From an uncultured bacterium (GTDB lineage Bacteria > Verrucomicrobiota > Kiritimatiellia > RFP12 > UBA1067), in contig CACZDG010000059.1 of NCBI GenBank assembly GCA_902779865.1, positions 1-36,317 on the forward strand: DNA of 36,317 nt, written 5' to 3'. Made by a program: the position numbers and the translations under genes. Position 1 is the stretch's first letter; every line of letters begins with the position of its first letter. The notes under the pieces are model-generated. The model did no database searches and was not told the DNA's origin. It saw nothing but the letters and a program-made list of their open reading frames with translations. Positions 7,230 to 14,080 of the stretch are shown here, piece by piece.

Positions 7230-9704
7230 TTAGCGGAAACGCCACTCAAGGATGCCGCCGGACCAATCGTGCTGGAGCTTGATGGCGAGACGGACGGCCT
7301 GAGCCTTCACGGGCGCGGGGAAGTCGATGGTGCAGAACTTGTCCTTGGCGATGGGGCCCTCGGCTGCGACATCCTGCCACGGGGCGTTCTTCGCTGCGCG
7401 CCACTGCACCTTCCAGGACGCGGGGATGCGGCAATGCCCCTTGGCGCCGTCGTCGAACCAGTAGACGCTCACGCCCTTGACCTCCTCCGGCGAGGAAAAC
7501 TCGCACATGACCCATTCGTCCGTGCCGCAGTGGTCCCAGAACGTGAAGCGCGGGATGGACTCGTCGTTGGATGCCTTGGGCAGAACGCCGTCGCACATCG
7601 CGCCGACGCTGTCCTTCGGGAAGCAGTGCGACGCCGACATCTTGAAGTCGGACGCGGCGTTCTCGTCCTTCGCCTCCGTCGGGAAGAACACCTGCATCTC
7701 GCCGGCGCCACGGTGGCACCAGGCGAAGTACGGGACGAGCGTGAGCGTCGTCGCCTCCTTGCGGACGCCGGACGTGAGCCCGCGGCGGAGCGAGACCGCC
7801 GGCGCCGTGAACGCGGGATAGACGTTGCCGAGGATGTTGCACGTCGTGGGCGTGAACGTCGCGTCGGCCGCGAGCACCTTGTCGAGCACGTGCCCGCCGT
7901 TGTCCACGCCCTCGGCGCAGTAGAGGATCGGGCCGCATTCCACGGCGAGACGGCCGCGGTCGTTCACCACCGCGTCGTGCGCCTTGATGCGCCGCACGGG
8001 CATGTTCATGCACACTTCGACGACGTCGCCCTTCTTCCACGTGCGCGTGATGGGGCAGTAGCCCTTCTGGGGCATGAACGCGAACGGCTTGCCGTTCACC
8101 TTCACAGTGAAGTCCGAAAGCGAACCGGACACGGTCTGCGTGTAGAGGTCGCTCGGCACGGGACGACCCACGCACCATCCCGGCACGCGGACGTTGAGAG
8201 TGAAACGACCTTGTTGTTGTACGCTTGCTGTCTTCCCCCCAATATCCCCAATCTCGATCCGCGAGAGGCCCTTCCACGGATACTCCGTCTCCTGCTTGAG
8301 CGTCACGTCGCCACCCGCGAGGTTGAGCTTCGCGTCGCTCGCGACAAAGAGGTTCACGTAGGCCGCGTCGCCGCGCGTCGCGTAGGCGAACTGCGCGATC
8401 TGCGGGATGAAGCGGACGATGTTCACGGGGCAGCAGCTGCACCCGAACCACTTGGAGCGCCTGTAGCCGCCGCGCGACGCCTGCGGGTTCGGGTAGAAGA
8501 ACTCGTCGCCGCCGAGCGAGATGCCGCTCAGGAAGCCGTTGTAGATCACGCGCTCAAGAACGTCGACGTACTTCGCGTCGCCGTACATGAGGAACATCCT
8601 CTGGTTCCAGAGGGCGTTGCCGATGCCGGCGCACGTCTCGAGGTACGCGCGCTCGTTGGGCAGTTCGTAGTTCGCGCCGAACGCCTCGCCGCGGTGGCGG
8701 GCGCCGACGGAGCCGTTGAGGTGGAGTTTCTTCGAGACGACGTTCTCCCAGATCGCGTCGATGGCCTTCACGTATTCGGCGTTGCCCGCGAGCGCGGCGA
8801 CGTCCGCCATGCCGCAGTAGAGGTAGGTGGCGCGCACGGCGTGCCCCACGGCCTCGCGCTGCTGCGTGACGGGAATGTGGTTCTGGTTGTACGAGCCCTT
8901 CGCGCCGAGCTCGCCACCCTTCACGAGGGCGCCGCTCTGCGCAAACACCTTGCTCTCGCCGAGGACGCCCTGTCCGCGCCTGTCGAGCAGGAACTTGGCG
9001 AGCCGGAGATAGCGCTCCTCGCCCGTGGCGCGATAGAGCTTGCAGAGGGCCAGTTCGATCTCCTCGTGTCCGGAGGTCTCCTTGAGCTGCGTCGGGGCGG
9101 GGCCGAAGACGCGGTCCACCATGTCCGCGCTGCGGATGGCGACGTCGAGGAGCGTGCGCTTGCCGGTGACCTGATAGTAGGCCACGGCGGCCTCGTACAT
9201 GTGGCCGATGTTGTAGAGCTCGTGGCTGTGGGCGAGATAGCTCCAGCGAGTGGGGCCCATCATGCGGCCGTGCCGCGCGCGGCCGTCCTTGGTGAAGTTG
9301 TAGCCGAGGGTGCGGGCGGTGTAGAGGTAGCCGTCCGGTTCCTGGGCCTTGGCGATGTGTCCGATGAGGTCGTCGAGGTACTTCTCGAGCTTGGGGTCGG
9401 GATGCGTGGAGAGCGTGTAGGCCGCGCCCTCGATGATCTTGTACACGTCCGAGTCGTCGAACGGGATGCCGCGGAACCCGGTCGCGGCGCGGCGGCCCGC
9501 CGCGCGGAAGTTCTCGAGGCGGCCGGTCTCCTCGCTCTTCTGGAAGTCCGTGCGCACCGTCACCAAGCGGTTTGTCTCGAAGCGTGGGTACCAGAACCCG
9601 GCGCGGATCGCGACGTTCGTCATCTCCGCCGGCTGGAACGGGTAGTCGCCAGCGATACAAAGGCCAGCCGCCGTCACGGCCATACCAAGAATGAGTCTCT
9701 TCAT
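7230..9704 (-). CDS. GH127 family beta-L-arabinofuranosidase-like glycoside hydrolase
   Basis: An 824-residue exported enzyme with an N-terminal signal peptide (MKRLILGMAVTAAGLCIAG). The (alpha/alpha)6 barrel region carries family signatures: AQEPDGYLYTA near 120, HELYNIGHMYEAAVAYY near 161, YLETCAGIGNALWN with Glu356 and Cys358, and FGCSCCPVN with Cys424-Cys425. In characterised GH127 enzymes a Glu and three Cys bind zinc and one Cys is the nucleophile; all are present here. After about residue 690 there is a discoidin/F5-8C-like carbohydrate-binding domain (WDHCGTDEWVMCEF, VSVYWFDDG, RIPASWKVQW). It probably removes L-arabinofuranose from plant glycans in the periplasm. AAGGAGCAGTAA precedes the ATG. 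It leads a two-gene unit with the Tat phosphoesterase. The substrate within GH127 is inferred. Confidence 0.92.
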   Translation of the reverse strand: MKRLILGMAVTAAGLCIAGDYPFQPAEMTNVAIRAGFWYPRFETNRLVTVRTDFQKSEETGRLENFRAAGRRAATGFRGIPFDDSDVYKIIEGAAYTLSTHPDPKLEKYLDDLIGHIAKAQEPDGYLYTARTLGYNFTKDGRARHGRMMGPTRWSYLAHSHELYNIGHMYEAAVAYYQVTGKRTLLDVAIRSADMVDRVFGPAPTQLKETSGHEEIELALCKLYRATGEERYLRLAKFLLDRRGQGVLGESKVFAQSGALVKGGELGAKGSYNQNHIPVTQQREAVGHAVRATYLYCGMADVAALAGNAEYVKAIDAIWENVVSKKLHLNGSVGARHRGEAFGANYELPNERAYLETCAGIGNALWNQRMFLMYGDAKYVDVLERVIYNGFLSGISLGGDEFFYPNPQASRGGYRRSKWFGCSCCPVNIVRFIPQIAQFAYATRGDAAYVNLFVASDAKLNLAGGDVTLKQETEYPWKGLSRIEIGDIGGKTASVQQQGRFTLNVRVPGWCVGRPVPSDLYTQTVSGSLSDFTVKVNGKPFAFMPQKGYCPITRTWKKGDVVEVCMNMPVRRIKAHDAVVNDRGRLAVECGPILYCAEGVDNGGHVLDKVLAADATFTPTTCNILGNVYPAFTAPAVSLRRGLTSGVRKEATTLTLVPYFAWCHRGAGEMQVFFPTEAKDENAASDFKMSASHCFPKDSVGAMCDGVLPKASNDESIPRFTFWDHCGTDEWVMCEFSSPEEVKGVSVYWFDDGAKGHCRIPASWKVQWRAAKNAPWQDVAAEGPIAKDKFCTIDFPAPVKAQAVRLAIKLQHDWSGGILEWRFR

Positions 9705-9746
9705 TTACTGCTCCTTGTTTTGTTTTCTTGTCTCTTGACGCCACAT

Positions 9747-9752
9747 AGTATA
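9747..9752 (-). promoter_or_regulatory. Extended -10 promoter of the GH127 gene
   Basis: TGATATACT reads on the minus strand with TATACT at 9752-9747, about 43 bases upstream of the GH127 start. The -35 region (GCCACG at a 17-base spacing) does not match consensus. The strong extended -10 and correct placement support it. Confidence 0.5.
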
Positions 9753-9806
9753 TCATATCCAGACACATCCGTGGCGGACGAAATAACTCTCCGCCCACGT
9801 GCGCAG

Positions 9807-11330
9807 TTACAGATACTTTTTCACGGTGTTGCGGCTGACGCCCAGTGCTTCGGCCACACGGGTGATGTTCTGGCCGTACTTGTCGTAAACGCGGCGCACG
9901 TGCAACCGCATTGCAGCCTCTAGGTTGTCGGGGACACGACCTGTTTTTAGTTCAAGTCCCGAGGAAAGCCCGGCGTTCATCTCCCGGTGCTCCCGCATGA
10001 TGAGCGCGAAGTCGCTTTCCTCCAACGCCGTAGCACGGTCGAGGATGTTGATGAGCTCACGCACGTTGCCGGGATAGTCGTAGTCCATGAGCGCGGCGAT
10101 CTGCTCGTCCTTCAATACGTGGTTGTCGTGATACTTGCGCCACCATGCGTTGGCGATTATCGGGATATCGTCCTTGTGCTCGCGCAGGGACGGCGTCCTG
10201 AGCTGCACCACGTTGAGCCGCTGGTAGAGGTCTTCGCGGAACTTCCCCTCCACGACAAGACGCGGCAGGTCGCGGTTCGTGGCCGTGATGAGGCGGATGT
10301 CGCACGTCAGTTCCTCCTTGCCTCCGATGCGCATGAAACGCCCGCCCTCAAGGACGCGCAGCAGCAACGCCTGCACCTCAAGCGGCATCTCGCCGATTTC
10401 GTCGAGGAAGAGCGTACCGCCATCCGCCTGGAGGAACAGACCGTCCGTGCGCTCCACGGCGTTCGTGAACGCACCGCGTTCGTGTCCGAAGAAACGGTCC
10501 TCCAGCAGTCCCTTCGTCACGCTCGCGCAGTTGAAGGCGATGAACGGCATGTCGCGTCGCGGACTCTTCGTGTGGATCTGCTGCGCTACGGTCTCCTTGC
10601 CGGTACCGCTCTCGCCGAGGATCAGCACTCGCGCGTGTTCGTGAGCCGCAACGCGGTTGATTCGCTCCTGCAGCATCGCGATCTCGCGGCTTTTGCCCAG
10701 AAGCTCCCTGCCACCGTAGCGGTCGTAATGCTCAACGGCCCTTTTGACGTCGGCCTCCCACGCCGCAGGGCGTACGCCGTTCGCGAGATACCGCGCAGCC
10801 GTAGCATAAAGTGCTTCGTCCTGGTAATTGCGGTAGTAGAACTGCGCCGCTTCAATCAGCGTAAAGTATGCCTGGACGTCGGTGGTCGCCCTGCGGTCGC
10901 GTGGCGGCTTCCCTACCGAAGTAAAGGGAATGAACTCAGCAACGTCATTGCCGAACGCCTGTCCAACGGCCTCAAGAAGCGAACCTTCGCGGAACTCAAC
11001 GTCTAGCTTCCCTTCCAGCACTTTGGCGACTTGTTCAGGCATTGATATTGCACTGATCCACGTTACCTTCACGCCTCTCGCCTTCAGCTTCGCGAGTGCC
11101 GACGCAAGCGCATCCGGGTCGCCGCTCAACGCCACGCCGAGAATGTATATTCGCTTCCAACGCAGGGCATCGCGAGTTGAGGTCAGTTCCGTGAGGTATT
11201 CTGGCAGACGCCTCCGGCTCACGCCAAGGACGTCAGCCCTGCCATCAAGCGCCCGCAAAGCAACCGCCGCCGAGGCCACGTACTCCGCGTAGCCCCAGCC
11301 AGTCAAAATCAAATTGTCGTTCTTTTCCAT
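9807..11330 (-). CDS. Sigma54-type AAA+ activator with a DHH-like N-terminal domain
   Basis: A 507-residue transcription regulator. The AAA+ domain spans about 205-440, with Walker A GESGTGKE (239-246), a GAFTNA loop (286-291) where most activators have GAFTGA, Walker B GGTLFLDEIGE and the arginine-finger segment FREDLYQRLNVV. The last 35 residues form a Fis-type helix-turn-helix (NITRVAEALGVSRNTVKKYL). The first 130 residues are not a receiver, GAF, PAS or CARF domain that I recognise. Their pattern (SAAVALRAL, then IYILGVAL, then VKVTWISA) resembles a DHH phosphoesterase domain without its Asp/His ligands, so a sensory role is inferred. The ATG at 11330 has AGGAGG 8 bases upstream, better than the GTG at 11339. 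It lies 102 bases downstream of four small helical protein genes it may control. Family is certain; N-terminal domain is tentative. Confidence 0.9.
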   Translation of the reverse strand: MEKNDNLILTGWGYAEYVASAAVALRALDGRADVLGVSRRRLPEYLTELTSTRDALRWKRIYILGVALSGDPDALASALAKLKARGVKVTWISAISMPEQVAKVLEGKLDVEFREGSLLEAVGQAFGNDVAEFIPFTSVGKPPRDRRATTDVQAYFTLIEAAQFYYRNYQDEALYATAARYLANGVRPAAWEADVKRAVEHYDRYGGRELLGKSREIAMLQERINRVAAHEHARVLILGESGTGKETVAQQIHTKSPRRDMPFIAFNCASVTKGLLEDRFFGHERGAFTNAVERTDGLFLQADGGTLFLDEIGEMPLEVQALLLRVLEGGRFMRIGGKEELTCDIRLITATNRDLPRLVVEGKFREDLYQRLNVVQLRTPSLREHKDDIPIIANAWWRKYHDNHVLKDEQIAALMDYDYPGNVRELINILDRATALEESDFALIMREHREMNAGLSSGLELKTGRVPDNLEAAMRLHVRRVYDKYGQNITRVAEALGVSRNTVKKYL

Positions 11331-11366
11331 GATAGACACCTCCTGGACATTTCAAGACAGGCGGAT

Positions 11367-11372
11367 ATTCTA
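11367..11372 (-). promoter_or_regulatory. Extended -10 promoter of the activator gene
   Basis: TGATAGAAT reads on the minus strand with TAGAAT at 11372-11367, 36 bases before the chosen ATG. No good -35 is seen. It would allow the activator to be transcribed separately from the four-gene block upstream, as there is no evident terminator between them. Confidence 0.45.
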
Positions 11373-11432
11373 TCATATTCCGCGAACCAAATGTACTAGT
11401 AACGGACGGCATTAAACACCGCCGCCTTGTCG

Positions 11433-11996
11433 TTAAAAGTTGTTCACATTGCCAATCAACACGGTGTTGATCGACTTGAGGATATTCGAGATCATGTCGT
11501 ATGTCTGGTCGCGTTTGGTCGTCTGCGACTGTAGCTCGATCATCGTTCGCTGGCTGAACGAGTTTTTCGAGTCCATCGCCGACTCCAATGACGAAAGAAA
11601 CTCAGTGGAATCCTTGTTCACCGTGCCAGACGGAACATATTCCACCCCAGCGAATCTATCCAGAAAATCCTGATAGGTGTAGTCCATGCCTTGGTATTTG
11701 ATTTTCTTGGTACCCATGTTCACATCGCCTTCAAGCACGTTAGTCTCGATCTCCGTCATGCACTCCAAGATTTCGGTGGTGCTCTCGAGTTCATTCATTT
11801 TCCTGACGATGTCGGTCTCCAGTTCAGCCGCACGCTGCAGGCAGATTGCCATGACGAGCTGTCCGACGGAGAGCAGCCGCGGCGTCACGCCGTCCGCCTC
11901 GTACACGCCGTCGATGGTATAGACGTTCGCCAGCAGATACTCGCCCGTGTCCGGGCTCTGCATCGAAAGATAGATTTGATCTACATTGAAAGCCAT
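11433..11996 (-). CDS. EspA-like helical protein, fourth of four paralogues
   Basis: A 187-residue protein without signal peptide or membrane segment. Residues about 43-85 (VGQLVMAICLQRAAELETDIV, then MNELESTTEILECM) form an amphipathic helix closely matching the same region of the preceding gene (IGQLVIAVSMRSAAAYES). A variable middle follows, including a YQGMDYTYQDFLDRF segment. The C-terminal helix MIELQSQTTKRDQTYDMISNIL carries the signature KRD-x-x-Y shared by the block. The organisation (N-terminal helix, variable centre, long C-terminal coiled coil) resembles EspA/SseB translocon filament proteins of type III secretion, and the length is comparable. This is inference from pattern, not a search result. 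AAAGGAGG precedes the ATG. It is last of the block, 12 bases after its neighbour. Alternatives are another appendage subunit or phage-derived structural protein. Confidence 0.6.
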   Translation of the reverse strand: MAFNVDQIYLSMQSPDTGEYLLANVYTIDGVYEADGVTPRLLSVGQLVMAICLQRAAELETDIVRKMNELESTTEILECMTEIETNVLEGDVNMGTKKIKYQGMDYTYQDFLDRFAGVEYVPSGTVNKDSTEFLSSLESAMDSKNSFSQRTMIELQSQTTKRDQTYDMISNILKSINTVLIGNVNNF

Positions 11997-12008
11997 ATCT
12001 GCCTCCTT

Positions 12009-12521
12009 TTAGAAATTTGCCGCGTTGTTGCCCTGGGACGTGCCGAGCGCGCGGACGATGTTGGACGATGCCGAAAACGCCACGTCGCGCCGGTTCACCA
12101 GCGTCTGCATGTCGATCATTTCCGTCTGCTGCTGCTGCGTCAGCGTGTTAGCCTTGCTTCGGAGGGCCGCGACGGCCGACATGCGCTTCGCGTAGGTGTC
12201 GAGATTGTCCGGCAACTCATCCGATATGCCCAGCGCCGTCTGGCAATACGCCTTTATCTCCGCCCAGTCGCCGCCTCCGTCCGAAATCGCCTCCATGAAC
12301 TCGGCGATCTTTTCAAGCTTGTCGGAACCTCCCGCCATGCGGTTCATCTTCACGATGCCCTGCGACTCGTACGCGGCGGCGGAGCGCATCGAGACCGCGA
12401 TGACGAGCTGCCCTATGGTGAGGTGCGACCCGCCCTCAAGCCCCGTCGAATACAGAAGGACCTTCTCGCTCCCATCGGGCGCGTAGCGGTTATCGGAAAT
12501 CGCCTCTATCGATATCGCCAT
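12009..12521 (-). CDS. EspA-like helical protein, third of four paralogues
   Basis: A 170-residue signal-less protein. It begins with a short beta-like segment (VLLYSTGLEGGS), then the helix IGQLVIAVSMRSAAAYESQGIV that aligns with the last gene of the block. The centre includes LEKIAEFMEAISDGGGDW. The C-terminal half is a long predicted coiled coil (KANTLTQQQQTEMIDMQTLV) ending in the block signature NRRDVAFSASSNIV and a small polar tail ending AANF. The KANTLT and QxE-x-x-xMQ spacing looks much like the C-terminal coil of EspA. The start ATG shares its A with the TAA stop of the preceding gene, so translation is probably coupled. Function is inferred as a secreted or filament subunit; family not proven. 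Confidence 0.6.
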   Translation of the reverse strand: MAISIEAISDNRYAPDGSEKVLLYSTGLEGGSHLTIGQLVIAVSMRSAAAYESQGIVKMNRMAGGSDKLEKIAEFMEAISDGGGDWAEIKAYCQTALGISDELPDNLDTYAKRMSAVAALRSKANTLTQQQQTEMIDMQTLVNRRDVAFSASSNIVRALGTSQGNNAANF

Positions 12522-13057
12522 TACAGGTTCCTTATAAGATTGCTTCTCGTGTCGCTGATCTCGCTCATGAGGCTGGACGCGGTGGAGAACGCCTCGTCAC
12601 GACGGTCAACGAGCGACTCAAGGCGCGTCATGTCCTTCTGCGCCGCGTTGTTGAGCGCGTCGATCTTGCTCTTAACCTTCTGCAGCCATTCCTCGACCTC
12701 GTACTTCGTCATGTGCCGGTCGCTCCAGTCCAACGTTCCGAATACGCCGATGAGAATGTCCTTCGACGTCTGCTGCAAATAGCCTTTGCGGTCGGTGCCC
12801 TTCGATTCGCTGTCGAACTGGGCCTGAAGCTTGGTAAGGTCGGCCAAGACGTTTCCGAGGTCTTCGAGCGTCGAGTTACGGTTTGTGATCCGCGTCGCAA
12901 GCGGTGAAACCTCGCCTTCCACCGCCGTGGCGCGCCGTTCGGATAGGGCTATCATGATATCCTGGAAATCCACGCCCTTGCCGTCGAGCTTGTAGTCGCC
13001 GAACGACGCACCCCACGTCTGCGACAGCGTGATGTTGTTTGTCGTGATACTTGCCAT
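12521..13057 (-). CDS. EspA-like helical protein, second of four paralogues
   Basis: A 178-residue protein with no signal peptide. The N-terminal helix (FQDIMIALSERRATAVEGEV) is followed by a helical segment (STLEDLGNVLADLTKLQAQF) and a middle part with a YEVEEWLQKVKSKIDALN helix. The C-terminal helix MTRLESLVDRRDEAFSTASSLM carries the common signature RRD-x-A-F-S-x-A-S. It is highly charged and predicted mostly helical. It sits 38 bases after the first gene and overlaps the next by one base (TAATG), so the genes are clearly one operon. A ribosome site AAGGA lies just before the ATG. The role is unknown; the shared signature says it belongs to the same structure or export pathway as its neighbours. 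Confidence 0.6.
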   Translation of the reverse strand: MASITTNNITLSQTWGASFGDYKLDGKGVDFQDIMIALSERRATAVEGEVSPLATRITNRNSTLEDLGNVLADLTKLQAQFDSESKGTDRKGYLQQTSKDILIGVFGTLDWSDRHMTKYEVEEWLQKVKSKIDALNNAAQKDMTRLESLVDRRDEAFSTASSLMSEISDTRSNLIRNL

Positions 13058-13095
13058 TTCCTTATCCTTTCCTTTTCACTCTTAACCGCTAAACA

Positions 13096-13656
13096 CTAGG
13101 CACCAATGTTGTTAATCGTCGAGCCTGCCGCCTGATTCGCCTTCCGGATGACCTTGGAGGCGTTAGAGTACGCATTGTCGCGCTTGGAGATGAACGACTG
13201 CAGAGTCACGATGTCCTGCTGGATATCGTTGTCCTCTCTCTCTATCGCGTACTGCACGTTCGTCTGAGCCTTCTGCAAGTTGCCGCGCGTCATCTGGCTG
13301 CCGTTTGATTCCCAGGAAAGTGACACTTCGTACTTTGCGGCGATATTCTTGACCCACGAGGCGTTATCTACCGTGACCTTGTCGGTCGATTTTGCATTCT
13401 TGTTGTTGAGCTTGCCAACGGCCTTGGCGATGTAGGAAAGCGCTTCGCTGAGTTCGTCGATCTTCGTCTGCCGAGCAGTGACGACATGGGAATAGGCTGT
13501 GGTCGCGCTCTCGATTGCGACGGCCTGCTTGAACGCCGCGAGCGACATGGCGTCGATGAAGTTCTTGCCGGACTCCTTGCCCACGGTGTACTGCGCTTGC
13601 CGCACACCGTAAACGGAGTTGCCCGTTATCACTTCTGCGCTTATCAGATTACTCAT
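13096..13656 (-). CDS. EspA-like helical protein, first of four paralogues
   Basis: A 186-residue protein starting MSNLISAEVITGNS, with no signal peptide. The ATG at 13656 is chosen over the in-frame start at 13680 because AGGAGAATAGG lies immediately upstream and the promoter at 13683-13688 would leave no leader otherwise. It has an N-terminal helix (FIDAMSLAAFKQAVAIESATTAY), a heptad-like helix (TKIDELSEALSYIAKAVGKL), a polar middle and a C-terminal helix IQQDIVTLQSFISKRDNAYSNASKVI with the block signature KRD-x-A-Y-S-x-A-S. The small polar C terminus ends INNIGA. It leads the four-gene operon. Together with its paralogues it may form a secreted filament or tip complex; no chaperone or secretion ATPase is encoded in the window. 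Confidence 0.6.
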   Translation of the reverse strand: MSNLISAEVITGNSVYGVRQAQYTVGKESGKNFIDAMSLAAFKQAVAIESATTAYSHVVTARQTKIDELSEALSYIAKAVGKLNNKNAKSTDKVTVDNASWVKNIAAKYEVSLSWESNGSQMTRGNLQKAQTNVQYAIEREDNDIQQDIVTLQSFISKRDNAYSNASKVIRKANQAAGSTINNIGA

Positions 13657-13682
13657 CCTATTCTCCTGAAAAACCAACACGT

Positions 13683-13688
13683 ATTATA
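13683..13688 (-). promoter_or_regulatory. Extended -10 promoter of the four-paralogue operon
   Basis: TGGTATAAT reads on the minus strand with TATAAT at 13688-13683, giving a start near 13676 and a leader of about 20 bases. A TTGACT lies further upstream (about 13730) but at the wrong spacing for this -10. No GG-N10-GC sigma54 site was found between 13657 and 13800, although the nearby activator is of the sigma54 class. Confidence 0.55.
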
Positions 13689-13799
13689 CCATAATTCTCC
13701 TCATCACCGATAGTAAAATAAAAAAAGTCAAAAGAGCCACCTTCTTGGAAACACGATAGAGAAGCGCGTAGTTCACGGGCACGACGACCATGACGATGA

Positions 13800-13971
13800 T
13801 CATAAGGCCGCTTGCAGTGCCTTGATTTCGCCGACGGCGAGGCTGGGGAGCCTCTTTTGTCGCCTCGCCGATTTCCGTAAGGAAGCGAAGCCACAGAACC
13901 TGCATCTTCTTCTCGGTGAGGTTCTTCGCCTTGAACTTAGGAAGCTCAACTATTGCTTCGGCAATGAAATA
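13800..13971 (-). pseudogene. Remnant of an Rpn-family (PD-(D/E)XK) nuclease/transposase gene
   Basis: The minus strand encodes IVELPKFKAKNLTEKKM and FLTEIGEATKEAP, a close match to the conserved ELPKF ... FLTEI segment that follows the nuclease core in Rpn/YhgA-type recombination-promoting nucleases. After KEAP the family pattern continues only in another frame (SLAVGEIKALQAAL, then a stop), which means a frameshift. The N-terminal nuclease half is missing. It is a decayed fragment of about 57 codons lying between the four-paralogue operon and a surface protein gene. It marks past mobile-element activity. The assignment rests on short motifs. Confidence 0.55.
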
Positions 13972-13977
13972 TGTTAA

Positions 13978-14032
13978 GCCGCAAAGAACGCATAGATCGC
14001 AAAGACTTTGTGTCCTTTGCGATCTTTGCGGC
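13978..14032. repeat. 55-bp palindromic element (MITE/REP-like)
   Basis: GCCGCAAAGA at 13978-13987 is inverted as TCTTTGCGGC at 14023-14032. Over the full 27-base arms 22 positions pair, with the motif CGCAAAG repeated in each arm. The sequence is AT-richer than its neighbours and sits directly beside the Rpn remnant. It looks like a small palindromic repeat of the kind scattered through genomes of this group. Only one copy is in the window. Confidence 0.6.
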
Positions 14033-14080
14033 TGAAAATCACGATATTTGATTGCCGCTTCTATAAGTAGTTGGCGCGGG

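Noticed and set aside
5922-9923. 1333-codon plus-strand open frame
   Set aside because: It runs antisense across the phosphoesterase and GH127 genes, is rich in His/Arg/Val/Glu without domains, and results from GC-skewed third positions.
11331-11432. Terminator between the four-paralogue operon and the activator
   Set aside because: No stable hairpin with T-run is visible on the minus strand; read-through is possible.
13657-13800. Sigma54 (-24/-12) promoter for the four-paralogue operon
   Set aside because: A TGGCTC is present but no GC follows at the required 10-base distance; an extended -10 fits better.
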